Of a stretch of 64,000 nt of DNA, positions 8,933 through 17,314 are shown in pieces; within the stretch, counting starts at the first letter, position 1; each line of letters starts with the position of its first letter. The stretch is from positions 62,001 through 126,000 of the forward strand of contig NZ_JAHBBH010000004.1 of assembly GCF_019331735.1 (NCBI RefSeq). The letters are read 5' to 3'. Below the pieces are notes generated by a model. The model was given only the letters and a program-made list of their open reading frames with translations. It searched no databases and was not told where the DNA came from. The DNA is from Bifidobacterium miconis (GTDB lineage: Bacteria > Actinomycetota > Actinomycetes > Actinomycetales > Bifidobacteriaceae). The position numbers were made by a program, and so were the translations under genes.

Positions 8933-9520
8933 ATGACAGCACACGTTCACGATCACACGGATACGGGCGGCGACGCCATCGTCAATCGGCACATTCCCAT
9001 CCCGCAATCGCTGCTGCAGTGGGATCTGGGCGACGGGTTCACGCTGCGTCTGGCCGAACCAAGCGAATACGAGGCGGTCGGCGACGCGCTGTTCGCCGCG
9101 TTCCACGACGGATGCTGGGTCACCGACTTCTACGGCAAAGGACTCAAGCGCATCGCGCAACGCGCCGAAACCGCACACGTGTGGGGCATCTTCGACGCCG
9201 CCGGCACAGTGCAGGCCGCCGTGCTCACCCCCAAGCCGGAAGACCACCACGAGGCCAACTACACGTTCAACATCCTCGGCGTGGCCCCATGGGGACGCGG
9301 CCACGGGTTCGGCCGCACGCTCGTGCGCCACAGCCTCGACATCGCCCGCGCATACGGCTACCGGACGGTCGAACTGCATTCGAGCCCGCAGATGACCGCC
9401 GCGCACCGGCTCTACTATGCGTGCGGCTTCCACCGCCGCCCCGACTGGGAAACCATCATCGTCGACCGCGGCCAGCGGCTGCTCACCTTCACGCACACCG
9501 ACTACGCCACCACCGACTGA
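8933..9520 (+). CDS. GNAT-family N-acetyltransferase
   Basis: The 195-residue protein carries the GNAT acetyl-CoA site: RGHGFG in the loop after beta-4, followed by the helix TLVRHSLDIARAYG and the HSSPQMTAAHRLYYACGF region typical of the motif A/B C-terminal half. The substrate cannot be read from sequence. I chose the ATG at 8933, just after GGGGAAACCAC, because the longer upstream extension has no ribosome site and poor codon character. It is divergent from the peptide importer operon and followed by a GST-fold gene 68 nt downstream. Confidence 0.8.
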   Translation: MTAHVHDHTDTGGDAIVNRHIPIPQSLLQWDLGDGFTLRLAEPSEYEAVGDALFAAFHDGCWVTDFYGKGLKRIAQRAETAHVWGIFDAAGTVQAAVLTPKPEDHHEANYTFNILGVAPWGRGHGFGRTLVRHSLDIARAYGYRTVELHSSPQMTAAHRLYYACGFHRRPDWETIIVDRGQRLLTFTHTDYATTD

Positions 9521-9588
9521 CCCTGCCGCCGCGCAATCCCGCGCCGCACCGACCAATCATCGCAAAACCCACCATCGCAAGGAAACCC

Positions 9589-10587
9589 ATGACCAACGCA
9601 TCCTCCACCGACGTGTCCGTTTCGTTCGAACCGGCATCCTCCGCACGCAAGCTGCCGGCCGGCGGCATCGGCCGACTCGGCTTCTTCGAACCGGCCGCGC
9701 CCACCCTGCCGCTCAATCCCGACGAGGCGCTTGCCGGCATCGCCGCGGAATCCGGCGGCAGCGCGCAGCCGTATCCGCTTGTCCTGTCCGCCAGCCCGCT
9801 CGACCCGCGCGCATGGTCGGCGATCATCGCCGCGCGCGTCGCCGGCGGAACCGTCATCGACGGCGGCACTGCCGGCGACGGCAATGACCACAGTGCCGGC
9901 GACGAACAGTCGGCCGCCCCGTCCGTCGCCGTCGAAACGATCGGCGTCGACGGCGACGAACTGCCCGACGTGACGCTGTACGCGGCGAACGCGAACGGCC
10001 CGCGCACGCCGGTCAGCGACGATTGGACGCGGCTGAGCAGGCTCATCGAACGCCTGTCGCCGCAGGCCGGCACGCTGTATCCGTCCGCATTGGCACGCGA
10101 CATCGACCATCTGGACGCGATCATCGACCAGGATCTCGTCGGCACGCTGTTCGCCGTCATCGCCGCGTCCGAACATCCGCACGGCGAACGGCTCGACCGT
10201 CGCGACTTCCTGCACGGCGCACAGCAGCACGCGGCCCTGCGCCGCGTCTTCTACGCGCGGCTCGGCTGGCTCGACGACATCCTCTCGCGCAACGCGTATC
10301 TGCTCGGCGACCAGCCGACCGACGCGGACGCGCATCTGTTCGGCGTGCTGCTCACGTTCGACATCGGCTATCGCAACGCGTTCCCCGTGCCGGACGCGGC
10401 AGTGGTCGACTATCCGCACCTGTGGGCGTACGCGAAGCGCCTGTACGCCACGGCCGGATTGGTCGGCGACGACGACCGACGCGCGATCGGCCTGCTGCCG
10501 GATGCGGACGGCACGGTCGCGCAGCCGTGGGGCGAGCCGGCGTTCACCGAAACCGTGGACGACATCCGCGCCGCATGGAACGCGTGA
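9589..10587 (+). CDS. GST-fold protein without cysteine, distant paralogue of the 12375-13550 product
   Basis: The 332-residue protein resembles glutathionyl-hydroquinone reductases (ECM4/YqjG type) in its C-terminal helical domain: TLYPSALARDIDHLDAIIDQDLVGTLF, YLLGDQPTDADAHLFGVLL and DYPHLWAYAKRLY. The N-terminal thioredoxin-like part is degenerate: where the family has a catalytic CPWA motif, this one reads ASPLDPRAW. The whole protein has no cysteine. It also carries a low-complexity Gly/Asp insert near residues 90-110. The start has AAGGAAACCC before the ATG. It may bind a ligand or scaffold rather than reduce a thiol conjugate (inference). The family assignment rests on the C-terminal domain and on similarity to the neighbouring gene product. 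Confidence 0.7.
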   Translation: MTNASSTDVSVSFEPASSARKLPAGGIGRLGFFEPAAPTLPLNPDEALAGIAAESGGSAQPYPLVLSASPLDPRAWSAIIAARVAGGTVIDGGTAGDGNDHSAGDEQSAAPSVAVETIGVDGDELPDVTLYAANANGPRTPVSDDWTRLSRLIERLSPQAGTLYPSALARDIDHLDAIIDQDLVGTLFAVIAASEHPHGERLDRRDFLHGAQQHAALRRVFYARLGWLDDILSRNAYLLGDQPTDADAHLFGVLLTFDIGYRNAFPVPDAAVVDYPHLWAYAKRLYATAGLVGDDDRRAIGLLPDADGTVAQPWGEPAFTETVDDIRAAWNA

Positions 10588-10656
10588 CGCGGGCGGTCGC
10601 CGACCGGCATCATGGCAACGACTCACGGACAACCGACAGGCAACAAGCGACCAATA

Positions 10657-10727
10657 TTTTCTCGGACTCAATGTGATGGGTTTTGACTACCCCTCAGTCA
10701 CTGCGCAACAGCTCCCCTGACAAGGGG
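10657..10727 (+). repeat. Intergenic palindromic repeat, copy 1
   Basis: This copy has the family core ACTACCCCTCAGTCACT, a short central stem and the closing stem CTCCCCTGACAAGGGGA. Here the central stem is decayed (TGCGCAACAG instead of TTCGTGACAG) and the terminal GCCGAG is missing. It lies between the GST-like gene and the amidohydrolase gene, both plus strand. Other copies: 49810-49886 (inverted), 51644-51721 and 59889-59966. Confidence 0.85.
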
Positions 10728-10816
10728 ACAAGCAATACAACACCGCCGTTACAGTCCGACAGAGCACCAACTCACACTCACAATAATCAGCAACAACCAA
10801 CGACAGGGGGAACAAT

Positions 10817-12145
10817 ATGGGGAACAGCAACGCGCACGACACGCACGCCGGACCGGCGAACGTCGTCGAAACGAACGAACGATACGTGGTCACGGTCGGC
10901 CGTCTGATCACCGGGCGGCCGGGCGAGGCGCTCGCCGACCAGTCGGTCGCGGTGGACGGACGGCGCATCGCGTGGGTCGGCGACACCGCCGCACTGCCGA
11001 CGGAGTACGCGGACTGGGCGCGCGCCGACTATTCGGCGTACACGCTGCTGCCGGGACTGGTCGAAACGCACGCGCACTTCGGCGCACGGCCCGGTTCGGC
11101 GCCGAACGTGTCCGACCCGGCGCGCCACGTGCAGGGGTGGAACGCGCTGCACTCCCTGCACTGGGCGCAGCAGCTCGCCTCGCTGGGCGTCACGTCCGCG
11201 CAGTCGCTGGGCTCGAAGTACTTCACCGACGTGGTCCTGCGCGAGGCGATCAACACCGGCCTAGGCGAAGGACCGCGCATCGTGGCGGCCGGGGCGATGA
11301 TCACCACCACGGGCGGGCACGACTGGAAGGACGGCGGCGAGGTCGACTCGCTGGACGACATCCGCCATGCGGTGCGCGACCATCACAAGGCCGGCGTGGA
11401 TACGATCAAGGCCGCGGCGACCGGTGGGTTCTTCACGCCCGGCACCGCGCAGTGGAAGGCCCAGTTCACCGTCGAGGAGCTGCGCACGCTCGTCGACGAG
11501 GCGCACCGGTTGGGTCACCCGGTGGCCGTGCACGCGCACGGCACGCAGGGCATCCGCCGCGCCGTCGAGGCGGGCGTCGACTACATCGCGCACGGCACGT
11601 TCATCAGTGACGACGGCACCACCCGATTCGACCCGGAACTGGCCGATCAGATCGCCGAAAAAGGCATCTACGTGGACGTGGCCGCTCCCCCGTCGTATCC
11701 GCCGGTCGAAGGCGAGACCATCGCGCCGCGCGCGCTCGACCTGTACCGGCACGGCGTGAAAATCGTCACCGGACACGACATCGGCGCGGTCATCCCGCCC
11801 AACGCCTACCTGTACGGCCTGCACCAGCTCGAAGCATCCGGCATCCCGCGCGCGGAAATCCTCGTGGCCGCCACGTCGCGCGCGGCCGCCGCGATCGGAC
11901 TGGCGGGCGTGGCGGGCGTGATCGCGCCCGGCTACGACGCCGACCTGCTCATCGTCGACGGCAACCCGCTCGACGACCTCAACGCGCTCGAACGGCGACA
12001 GCTCATCGTCACGCGCGGGCAGGTGTTCCACCCGGTGCAGGTCGAGGAATACCACGGACGCGAGCACGGCGGCAAGGGCCACACCAACAACGTGCTCGAG
12101 GAGCGCTTCGCCCGCGTCTCGCGCGCGGCCCTGCAGAACTGGTGA
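10817..12145 (+). CDS. Amidohydrolase, imidazolonepropionase/dipeptidase-like
   Basis: The 442-residue metal-dependent hydrolase has the amidohydrolase TIM-barrel pattern: metal ligands in GLVETHAHFG (HxH, about residue 83), a candidate bridging Lys in DTIKAAATGG (~197), a His pair in HPVAVHAHGTQG and DYIAHGTF, and the metal Asp in VTGHDIGAVI (~318). A small beta-sandwich flanks the barrel at both ends. The family cleaves cyclic amides or Xaa-Pro dipeptides; the substrate here is not evident. GACAGGGGGAACAAT precedes the ATG. It stands alone, after the repeat copy and before a large hairpin. Confidence 0.85.
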   Translation: MGNSNAHDTHAGPANVVETNERYVVTVGRLITGRPGEALADQSVAVDGRRIAWVGDTAALPTEYADWARADYSAYTLLPGLVETHAHFGARPGSAPNVSDPARHVQGWNALHSLHWAQQLASLGVTSAQSLGSKYFTDVVLREAINTGLGEGPRIVAAGAMITTTGGHDWKDGGEVDSLDDIRHAVRDHHKAGVDTIKAAATGGFFTPGTAQWKAQFTVEELRTLVDEAHRLGHPVAVHAHGTQGIRRAVEAGVDYIAHGTFISDDGTTRFDPELADQIAEKGIYVDVAAPPSYPPVEGETIAPRALDLYRHGVKIVTGHDIGAVIPPNAYLYGLHQLEASGIPRAEILVAATSRAAAAIGLAGVAGVIAPGYDADLLIVDGNPLDDLNALERRQLIVTRGQVFHPVQVEEYHGREHGGKGHTNNVLEERFARVSRAALQNW

Positions 12146-12147
12146 CG

Positions 12148-12214
12148 GCAACGCAACACATCGAACAATGGCGGCATTCCCTCCGGGGTTGCCGCCATTG
12201 TTCGATGCGTTGCC
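12148..12214 (+). terminator. Long hairpin after the amidohydrolase gene
   Basis: Arms of 16 bp (TCGAACAATGGCGGCA, 12161-12176, with its complement at 12190-12205) are extended by a further 10-bp match (CGGCAACGCA) separated by a 5-nt bulge on the left arm. There is no T-run. It is probably a terminator or mRNA 3' stabiliser. Confidence 0.6.
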
Positions 12215-12311
12215 GTTTGCCGCATGCCTCCATGCCGTCTCCATGCACTCCGCATCGAGCATCCGGATCATCGCGGCAACGCAATGCGAACGACATGCGA
12301 ACGACATGCGA

Positions 12312-12346
12312 GAGGGCCGCTCCGGGATTGTCCCGGAGCGGCCCTC
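12312..12346 (-). terminator. Terminator of the GST-like gene
   Basis: A perfect 16-bp stem (GAGGGCCGCTCCGGGA and its complement) has a 3-nt loop and lies 29 nt after the minus-strand stop. No T-run follows, as often seen in high-GC actinobacteria. Next to it, CGAACGACATG is directly repeated (about 12288-12310). Confidence 0.75.
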
Positions 12347-12374
12347 AATGGGTTTCAGATGGTTTCAGCGCGAA

Positions 12375-13550
12375 TCAGCCCTGATAGTAGTCGGCGTAGG
12401 CGCCGAACTTCCACAGTTCGAACGAGCCGCCGCCGCCCGGGCCGGAGTAGAGCGGCGAACCGCCGAGCGACTCGCGGCCGGACGGTTCGAGCCACTTCTC
12501 GTAGACGGCCTTGCGCGCGTCCTTGACGGACTGCGGGGTGTGGCCCTCGTCGTCGGTGAACGGGTTGCGCGCGTAGTCGCCGTTCTCGTCAGGCGTGTAG
12601 CCGAGCGCGAACAGTTCCGGCTCGTCGATGAAGCCCGGCGTCTGGAACAGGTCGCGCGCGTAGGCCCACAGGTTCGGGTAGTCCCACACGTGCACGATGT
12701 CCTCAGTGCCGAGGCTGTCGATGAAGCCCGGACGGTAGCCGTTCTCGAACGATTCGAGCGTCTGGAACAGGCGTACGTCGCTGTCCGTGTACTGGTCGCC
12801 GAACAGGTAGCGGCGGGAGGCGAGACGGAAGTCGTAGTCGGCCAGACGGGCCTTGAAGACGGTGTACGCGGCCTCGGCGGCGCCCTTCGACGTGGCGAAG
12901 TTGACCTTGTAGGTGCCGTTGTTCACGTCGTCGAAGATCTGCTGGTTGAGCAGGTCGATCTCCTCGCGCAGCTCCTGCGGGTACAGGTCCGGGGCGCCCT
13001 CCTTGTGGAACGGGGCCCACGCGGTTTCCAGATCGTTGCTCAGGATGTGGTAGTTGTTGGTGACCACCTTGCCGGTCTTGAGGTCCACGACCGTGGGCGA
13101 GGTGCCGCGGCCGGTGAACTTGTCGCCCACGGTGGCGCGGTAGAAGTCGTTGAGCCGGTCGTAGCCGAACAGTTCGGCCACGCCGCCCGGCGTCTTGGTG
13201 AGCTTCCAGCCGTCCGCGTCGCGGCCGTAGACGACCTCCGGCACGAACGCCTGCTCGAGGCCGAGCAGACGGATCACGATGCGCTGGCGACGGTTCCAGC
13301 CGCAGCCGAGCGCGCCGAGCACGTGATAGCGGCCCGCTTCGACCGGGGCCTGACCGGGCTCGTCGCCGAAGCGCACGGTGAACGCGTTGCGCTGGCGGCG
13401 GAACGCGCCGTCCGGGGTCTGCTCGACGGTCGTCTCCTCGATCGGGCGGTCGCGCTTGTCGTGTCCGGGGCGCGGGGCCGGTCGCACGCCGCATGCGTCC
13501 GCGGCGGGAGCGCTGAGGCTGGTGGCGGATTCCTTGAGTTCCAGTGCCAT
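12375..13550 (-). CDS. Glutathione S-transferase-fold protein, ECM4/YqjG (glutathionyl-hydroquinone reductase) family
   Basis: The 391-residue protein follows the ECM4/YqjG layout: a thioredoxin-like N-terminal domain with the cysteine site GALGCGWNRRQRIVI, a VTNNYHILSNDLE segment and an all-helical GST C-terminal domain with YLFGDQYTDSDVRLFQTLE and DYPNLWAYARDLFQTPG. The family motif is CPWAHR; here the Cys is kept but the next residues are GWNRR. Bifidobacteria are not known to make glutathione, so a different thiol is likely (inference). The ATG at 13550 follows a GGGGG-type ribosome site; the upstream in-frame extension looks non-coding. The gene is monocistronic, with a strong terminator. 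Confidence 0.85.
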   Translation of the reverse strand: MALELKESATSLSAPAADACGVRPAPRPGHDKRDRPIEETTVEQTPDGAFRRQRNAFTVRFGDEPGQAPVEAGRYHVLGALGCGWNRRQRIVIRLLGLEQAFVPEVVYGRDADGWKLTKTPGGVAELFGYDRLNDFYRATVGDKFTGRGTSPTVVDLKTGKVVTNNYHILSNDLETAWAPFHKEGAPDLYPQELREEIDLLNQQIFDDVNNGTYKVNFATSKGAAEAAYTVFKARLADYDFRLASRRYLFGDQYTDSDVRLFQTLESFENGYRPGFIDSLGTEDIVHVWDYPNLWAYARDLFQTPGFIDEPELFALGYTPDENGDYARNPFTDDEGHTPQSVKDARKAVYEKWLEPSGRESLGGSPLYSGPGGGGSFELWKFGAYADYYQG

Positions 13551-13650
13551 GGTTGGGTTCCCCCTTATTCGTGTCGAAGTGGCTGCGCGGTTCCCTCCCG
13601 CGCGGGTTGGTAGCCATCTTCGCAGACACGGCCCCACGACACGACGGCGT

Positions 13651-13681
13651 GATTATCGCCGTTCCTTGTGACGGTATATAA
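13651..13681 (-). promoter_or_regulatory. 31-bp element shared with the acetyltransferase promoter region
   Basis: Read on the minus strand, the stretch is TTATAT, three variable bases, GTCACAAGGAACG and CGATAATC, almost identical to 8792-8822. GATAAT could serve as a -10 box. It lies 100 nt before the GST-like start codon. Confidence 0.45.
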
Positions 13682-13706
13682 GGTCACCCAATAGGCAGGC
13701 CGCCGC

Positions 13707-14999
13707 TCAGCGCTCGTCGATCGGCACGTAGTCGCGTTCCGTCTCGCCGGTGTAGACCTGGCGCGGACGGCCGATCTTCGTGTTCGGGTCGGCGAGCATC
13801 TCGCGGTACTGCGCGATCCAGCCGGGGATGCGGCCGAGCGCGAACAGCGTGGTGAACATGGCCGGGTCGAAGCCGATCGCGCGGTAGATCAGGCCCGTGT
13901 AGAAGTCGACGTTCGGATACAAGTGGCGCGAGACGAAATAGTCGTCGGTCAGCGCGATGCGTTCCAGCTCGGTCGCCACGTCGAACAGCGCGCGCTCGTC
14001 GGCAGGCAGCTTGGACGTGTCCTCGCGTTCCATGATCTTCTCGAGATACGTCTTGGCGATGGCCGCGCGCGGATCGTACGACTTGTACACGCGGTGGCCG
14101 AGTCCGGAGATGCGGTGCCCGTTCGCCTTCGCGTCCTCGACGAACTCGCGCACGGTCTTGCCGGAGTCGCGGATCGCCTTGAGCTGGCGCAGCACGGCCT
14201 CGTTCGCGCCGCCGTGCAGCGGGCCGGACAGGGCGTTCACGCCGGCCGCGACGGCGGAGTACAGGTTCGCGTGCGCGCTGCCGGCGATGCGCACGACCGA
14301 CGTGGAGCAGTTCTGCTCATGGTCGGCGTGGATGATGAGCAGGCGGCCGAGCGCGTGCACATACAGCGGATCGGATTCGAACGGTTCGTACGGCACGGCG
14401 AAGCACATGCGCAGGAAGTCGTCGACGTAGCCGCGCGCGTAGTCCGGGTAGAGCATCGGCTCGTCGCGGCGGCGGCGGAAGATGTACGACACGATCGTGC
14501 GCACCTTCGCCATGATGATGATCGCCGCCTCGTCGAGCTGGTCGGAGTCGGTGATGTCGGTGGTGTCCGGGTAGAACGTGGCGAGCGCGTTGATCGCGGA
14601 GGCGAGCACGCTCATCGGGTGCGCGGTGCGCGGGAACGAGCCCATGAACGTGCGGAAGTCCTCGCCGACCATCGTGCGGTGGTTGATGTCGGAGACGAAC
14701 TTGTCGTACTGCTCGCGGCTGGGCAGGTCGCCGTGGCGCAGCAGCCACGCGACTTCGAGGAAGTCGGAGTTTTCGCACAGCTGCTCGATCGGATAGCCGC
14801 GGTAGCGCAGGATCGAATTGTTGCCGTCAATGAACGTGATCTTCGACTCGCACTGCGCGGTGGTCAGAAATCCGGGGTCGAGCGTGACCCAGCCGTCGTT
14901 GCGCAGCGTGGAGACCACGATGCCGTCCGCTCCGGCCGTGGCCTTGACGACCGGCAGGGTGTACTTGCTGTCATCCACGTTCAGCTGAGCTGTTGCCAT
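13707..14999 (-). CDS. gltA: Citrate synthase
   Basis: The 430-residue type II citrate synthase condenses oxaloacetate and acetyl-CoA. Catalytic residues are visible: His in NCSTSVVRIAGS context (HADHEQN), His in GHRVYKSYDPRA and Asp in YPNVDFYTGLIY. The conserved GPLHGGANEAV and GSAHANLYSAV segments are intact. In bifidobacteria, which have an incomplete TCA cycle, it probably supplies 2-oxoglutarate for glutamate (established for the genus in outline). The start ATG follows GAGGGAGCAATC. It is transcribed away from map, which is upstream on the same strand with its own terminator. Confidence 0.96.
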   Translation of the reverse strand: MATAQLNVDDSKYTLPVVKATAGADGIVVSTLRNDGWVTLDPGFLTTAQCESKITFIDGNNSILRYRGYPIEQLCENSDFLEVAWLLRHGDLPSREQYDKFVSDINHRTMVGEDFRTFMGSFPRTAHPMSVLASAINALATFYPDTTDITDSDQLDEAAIIIMAKVRTIVSYIFRRRRDEPMLYPDYARGYVDDFLRMCFAVPYEPFESDPLYVHALGRLLIIHADHEQNCSTSVVRIAGSAHANLYSAVAAGVNALSGPLHGGANEAVLRQLKAIRDSGKTVREFVEDAKANGHRISGLGHRVYKSYDPRAAIAKTYLEKIMEREDTSKLPADERALFDVATELERIALTDDYFVSRHLYPNVDFYTGLIYRAIGFDPAMFTTLFALGRIPGWIAQYREMLADPNTKIGRPRQVYTGETERDYVPIDER

Positions 15000-15085
15000 G
15001 ATTGCTCCCTCGATTGGTGCGGGCCGATCGGCCCAAAAGTAGGGTTCACTATATGGCATGCGTGTTTCGGCGCAAGTCGGCGTCT

Positions 15086-15126
15086 CAAAAACGACGAACG
15101 GCTCCCCGCATTGGAGAGCCGTTCGT
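15086..15126 (-). terminator. Intrinsic terminator of map
   Basis: Arms ACGAACGGCTC and GAGCCGTTCGT are followed on the minus strand by CGTTTTTG, a classic rho-independent terminator. It separates map from gltA. Confidence 0.85.
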
Positions 15127-15195
15127 TCGCTCGGGTTTCGATCAGGTCGTGGATCTCAGCGAAACCTCACCGGATCATACCGGAGCATTGCATCG

Positions 15196-15978
15196 TCACA
15201 GGTTGGTGCGGTCGGTAAAGATGATCGGGCCGTTTTCCGTGATGGCGATGGTGTGCTCGCTGTGCGCGCCGCGGGAGCCGTCCTCGGAGCGCAGAGTCCA
15301 GCCGTCCTTCGGATCCTGGTAGATCTCGTCGGTGGTCTTGAGGAACCACGGTTCGATCGCGATGACCAGACCCTCGCGCAGCTTGTAGCCGTGGTGCGCG
15401 CGGCCGTCGTTCGGCACGTGCGGGTCGCCGTGCATGATGTGGCCGACGCCGTGGCCGCCGAATTCGAGGTTGATCGGATAGCCGTACTCGCGCGCGATGT
15501 CGCCGATCGTGTTGGAGATGTCGCCGAGGCGGTTGCCGGGCTTGGCCACGTCGATGGCGGCGGCGAGCGCCTCCTCGGTGCACTTGATGAGGCGCAGGTC
15601 CTCCGGGTCCTTGTCCTTGCCGACCACGAAGCTGACGGCCGAGTCGGCGACCCAGCCGTCGACGCTGATCGCGAGGTCGAGGCTGACGAGGTCGCCGTCC
15701 TTGAGGCTGTAGTCGTACGGCACGCCGTGCAGGACGGCGTCGTTGACGGACGTGCAGATGTAGTGCGCGAACGGGCCGGTGCCGAAGTCGGGCGCGTAGT
15801 TGACGTAGCAGGATTCGGCGCCCTTGCGGTCGACGATCTTCTTGTGCACGAATTCGTCGATCTCGAGCAGGTTGGTGCCGACCTTGGTGGTTTCCGCGAG
15901 TTCCTTGAGAATGCCGCCGACGAAACGTCCGGCCGGCTTCATCTCCTCGATTTCCTTGGGTGTTTTCAGTTCGATCAT
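15196..15978 (-). CDS. map: Methionine aminopeptidase, type I
   Basis: The 260-residue enzyme removes N-terminal methionine from new proteins. The pita-bread metal ligands are visible: Asp residues in DLVSLDLAISVDGWVADSAV, His in GHGVGHIMH, Glu in IAIEPWF and Glu near the end in SEDGSRGAHSEHT. There is no Shine-Dalgarno; a TAGGCT box lies exactly 7 nt before the ATG, suggesting a leaderless mRNA. It is followed by an intrinsic terminator. Confidence 0.95.
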   Translation of the reverse strand: MIELKTPKEIEEMKPAGRFVGGILKELAETTKVGTNLLEIDEFVHKKIVDRKGAESCYVNYAPDFGTGPFAHYICTSVNDAVLHGVPYDYSLKDGDLVSLDLAISVDGWVADSAVSFVVGKDKDPEDLRLIKCTEEALAAAIDVAKPGNRLGDISNTIGDIAREYGYPINLEFGGHGVGHIMHGDPHVPNDGRAHHGYKLREGLVIAIEPWFLKTTDEIYQDPKDGWTLRSEDGSRGAHSEHTIAITENGPIIFTDRTNL

Positions 15979-15991
15979 GCGGCCCAGCCTA
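15979..15991 (-). promoter_or_regulatory. TANNNT box (TAGGCT) placed for a leaderless map transcript
   Basis: Read on the minus strand: TAGGCT, then GGGCCGC (7 nt), then the ATG. With this spacing transcription would start at the A of the start codon. Confidence 0.5.
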
Positions 15992-16035
15992 CTCGCCGCG
16001 CGCTACTTATCGTTACCTGTTATCGTCACCTGCCG

Positions 16036-16974
16036 TTACTTGCCGTTCTTGGCCGGCTTGCCGAACGTGAACGCGCGCACGATCGCGGAGACGCCCATGA
16101 CGACGAGCGCGCAGCCGCCGAGGATGACGAGGAAGACCATCGAGCTGACCGGGGAAAGGATCACGGCGATGCCGGCGATGATCGACACGATCGCGTAGCA
16201 CACGGCCCAGCCGGACTTCGGCAGTCGCCACGATTCGGCGAGCGCCATCACACCTTCCATGATCCAGCCGAAGCCGACGATGAGCGTGACGAACACGGCG
16301 AGCGACGTGCCGGACAGCGCCGCGTTCTTGAGCATGACGACGCCGCCGAACGCGAGCAGGATGCCGACGAGCACGTCGAGCACGCGCCAGCCGCCGGGCA
16401 GGCCGAGCGTGACGAGGGCGCTGACGATGCGGATGACGCCGGAGACGACGAAGTAGATGCCGAACGCGACGGCGAACACGGTGAGCGTCTTGCCGGGCCA
16501 GACGAGCAGCGCGATGCCGAGGATGACCGCGGCCGCGCCGATGATGCCGTACAGGCCGCGGATCGTGTTCTTGGCCTTTTGCGGCAGGAGTTCCTCGATG
16601 AGCTTGAACGGGCTGAACTGCTGGCCGGGCTGACCACCCTGCCCGAACTGCTGCCAGTAGGCGTTGGGGTCCTGCTGGTTCGGGTTTTGACCGAACGGCT
16701 GGTAGGCGAACGGCTGGCCGTAGGCCTGGTTCTGCTGGCCGTACGGGTTGCCATTCTGGCCGTTGGGCTGGTACTGGCCGTACGGATTCTGCCCGTCGGC
16801 GCCGCTCGCGTTGCCCGCGTTGTTCGGATTGTTGGGATTGCCGCCGTACGGATAGTCCTGATTGGTCGGCTGTCCGTTCGGCGCGTACGCGCCGTATTCG
16901 GGCTGTCCATTGCCGTTCGGTTCGCCGCCGTTCTGACCGTTGATGTTGACGCCGTTGGCGTTCGGATCGCTCAT
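16036..16974 (-). CDS. DUF308/HdeD-like membrane protein with Asn/Gln/Gly-rich N-terminus
   Basis: The 312-residue protein has two parts. Residues ~1-140 are low-complexity, very rich in N, G, Q, P and Y, with repeated YGQ/PNGQ-type units. Residues ~150-312 carry about six hydrophobic segments in the pattern of DUF308 (HdeD-like) proteins, linked to acid resistance in enterobacteria. AAGGAG precedes the ATG at 16974. A perfect palindrome lies 61 nt upstream. The biochemical role is unknown; the disordered head probably faces the cytoplasm (inference). Confidence 0.75.
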   Translation of the reverse strand: MSDPNANGVNINGQNGGEPNGNGQPEYGAYAPNGQPTNQDYPYGGNPNNPNNAGNASGADGQNPYGQYQPNGQNGNPYGQQNQAYGQPFAYQPFGQNPNQQDPNAYWQQFGQGGQPGQQFSPFKLIEELLPQKAKNTIRGLYGIIGAAAVILGIALLVWPGKTLTVFAVAFGIYFVVSGVIRIVSALVTLGLPGGWRVLDVLVGILLAFGGVVMLKNAALSGTSLAVFVTLIVGFGWIMEGVMALAESWRLPKSGWAVCYAIVSIIAGIAVILSPVSSMVFLVILGGCALVVMGVSAIVRAFTFGKPAKNGK

Positions 16975-17034
16975 GATGACTCCTTCGCTTGCCTGTTCCG
17001 GAATATCGCGTGCCGGATATTCATCCACCCTCAG

Positions 17035-17053
17035 TTTAGACACTCTGTCTAAA
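17035..17053 (-). promoter_or_regulatory. Palindromic operator upstream of the DUF308 gene
   Basis: TTTAGACA-CTC-TGTCTAAA is a perfect 8-bp-arm palindrome. On the minus strand it lies just downstream of a TATTAT box (near 17067-17072), so a bound repressor would block transcription. The shape suits a TetR/MarR-type dimer; no matching regulator gene is adjacent. Confidence 0.55.
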
Positions 17054-17314
17054 TTCACACCACCAGCATAATACGACAATCTGTCCATTTACCATGCCAT
17101 CGCAATTCAACTCTTCACATTGCGATGCGTATGAGCGGTGCGGTGAATTACACGCCCGAGGTATCGGAATCACGCGCGTATCCGCTTACGCTCAACCTAT
17201 AACGAAAATGCCGGCCCTTCGCATTGCGGAGTGTGTGCGATGTTGGATCCGTGGGATGAGTTTGTTGGAGCTGGTATTGGCTGTTGATGTTGTTGTCGTT
17301 TCGGTTCCGGTGTT

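Noticed and set aside
10588..10816. Short frames ending in DYPSVTA within the intergenic repeat
   Set aside because: They are read-through of the upstream gene or the 77-bp repeat itself; the same residues recur at the 59889 copy only because the repeat does.
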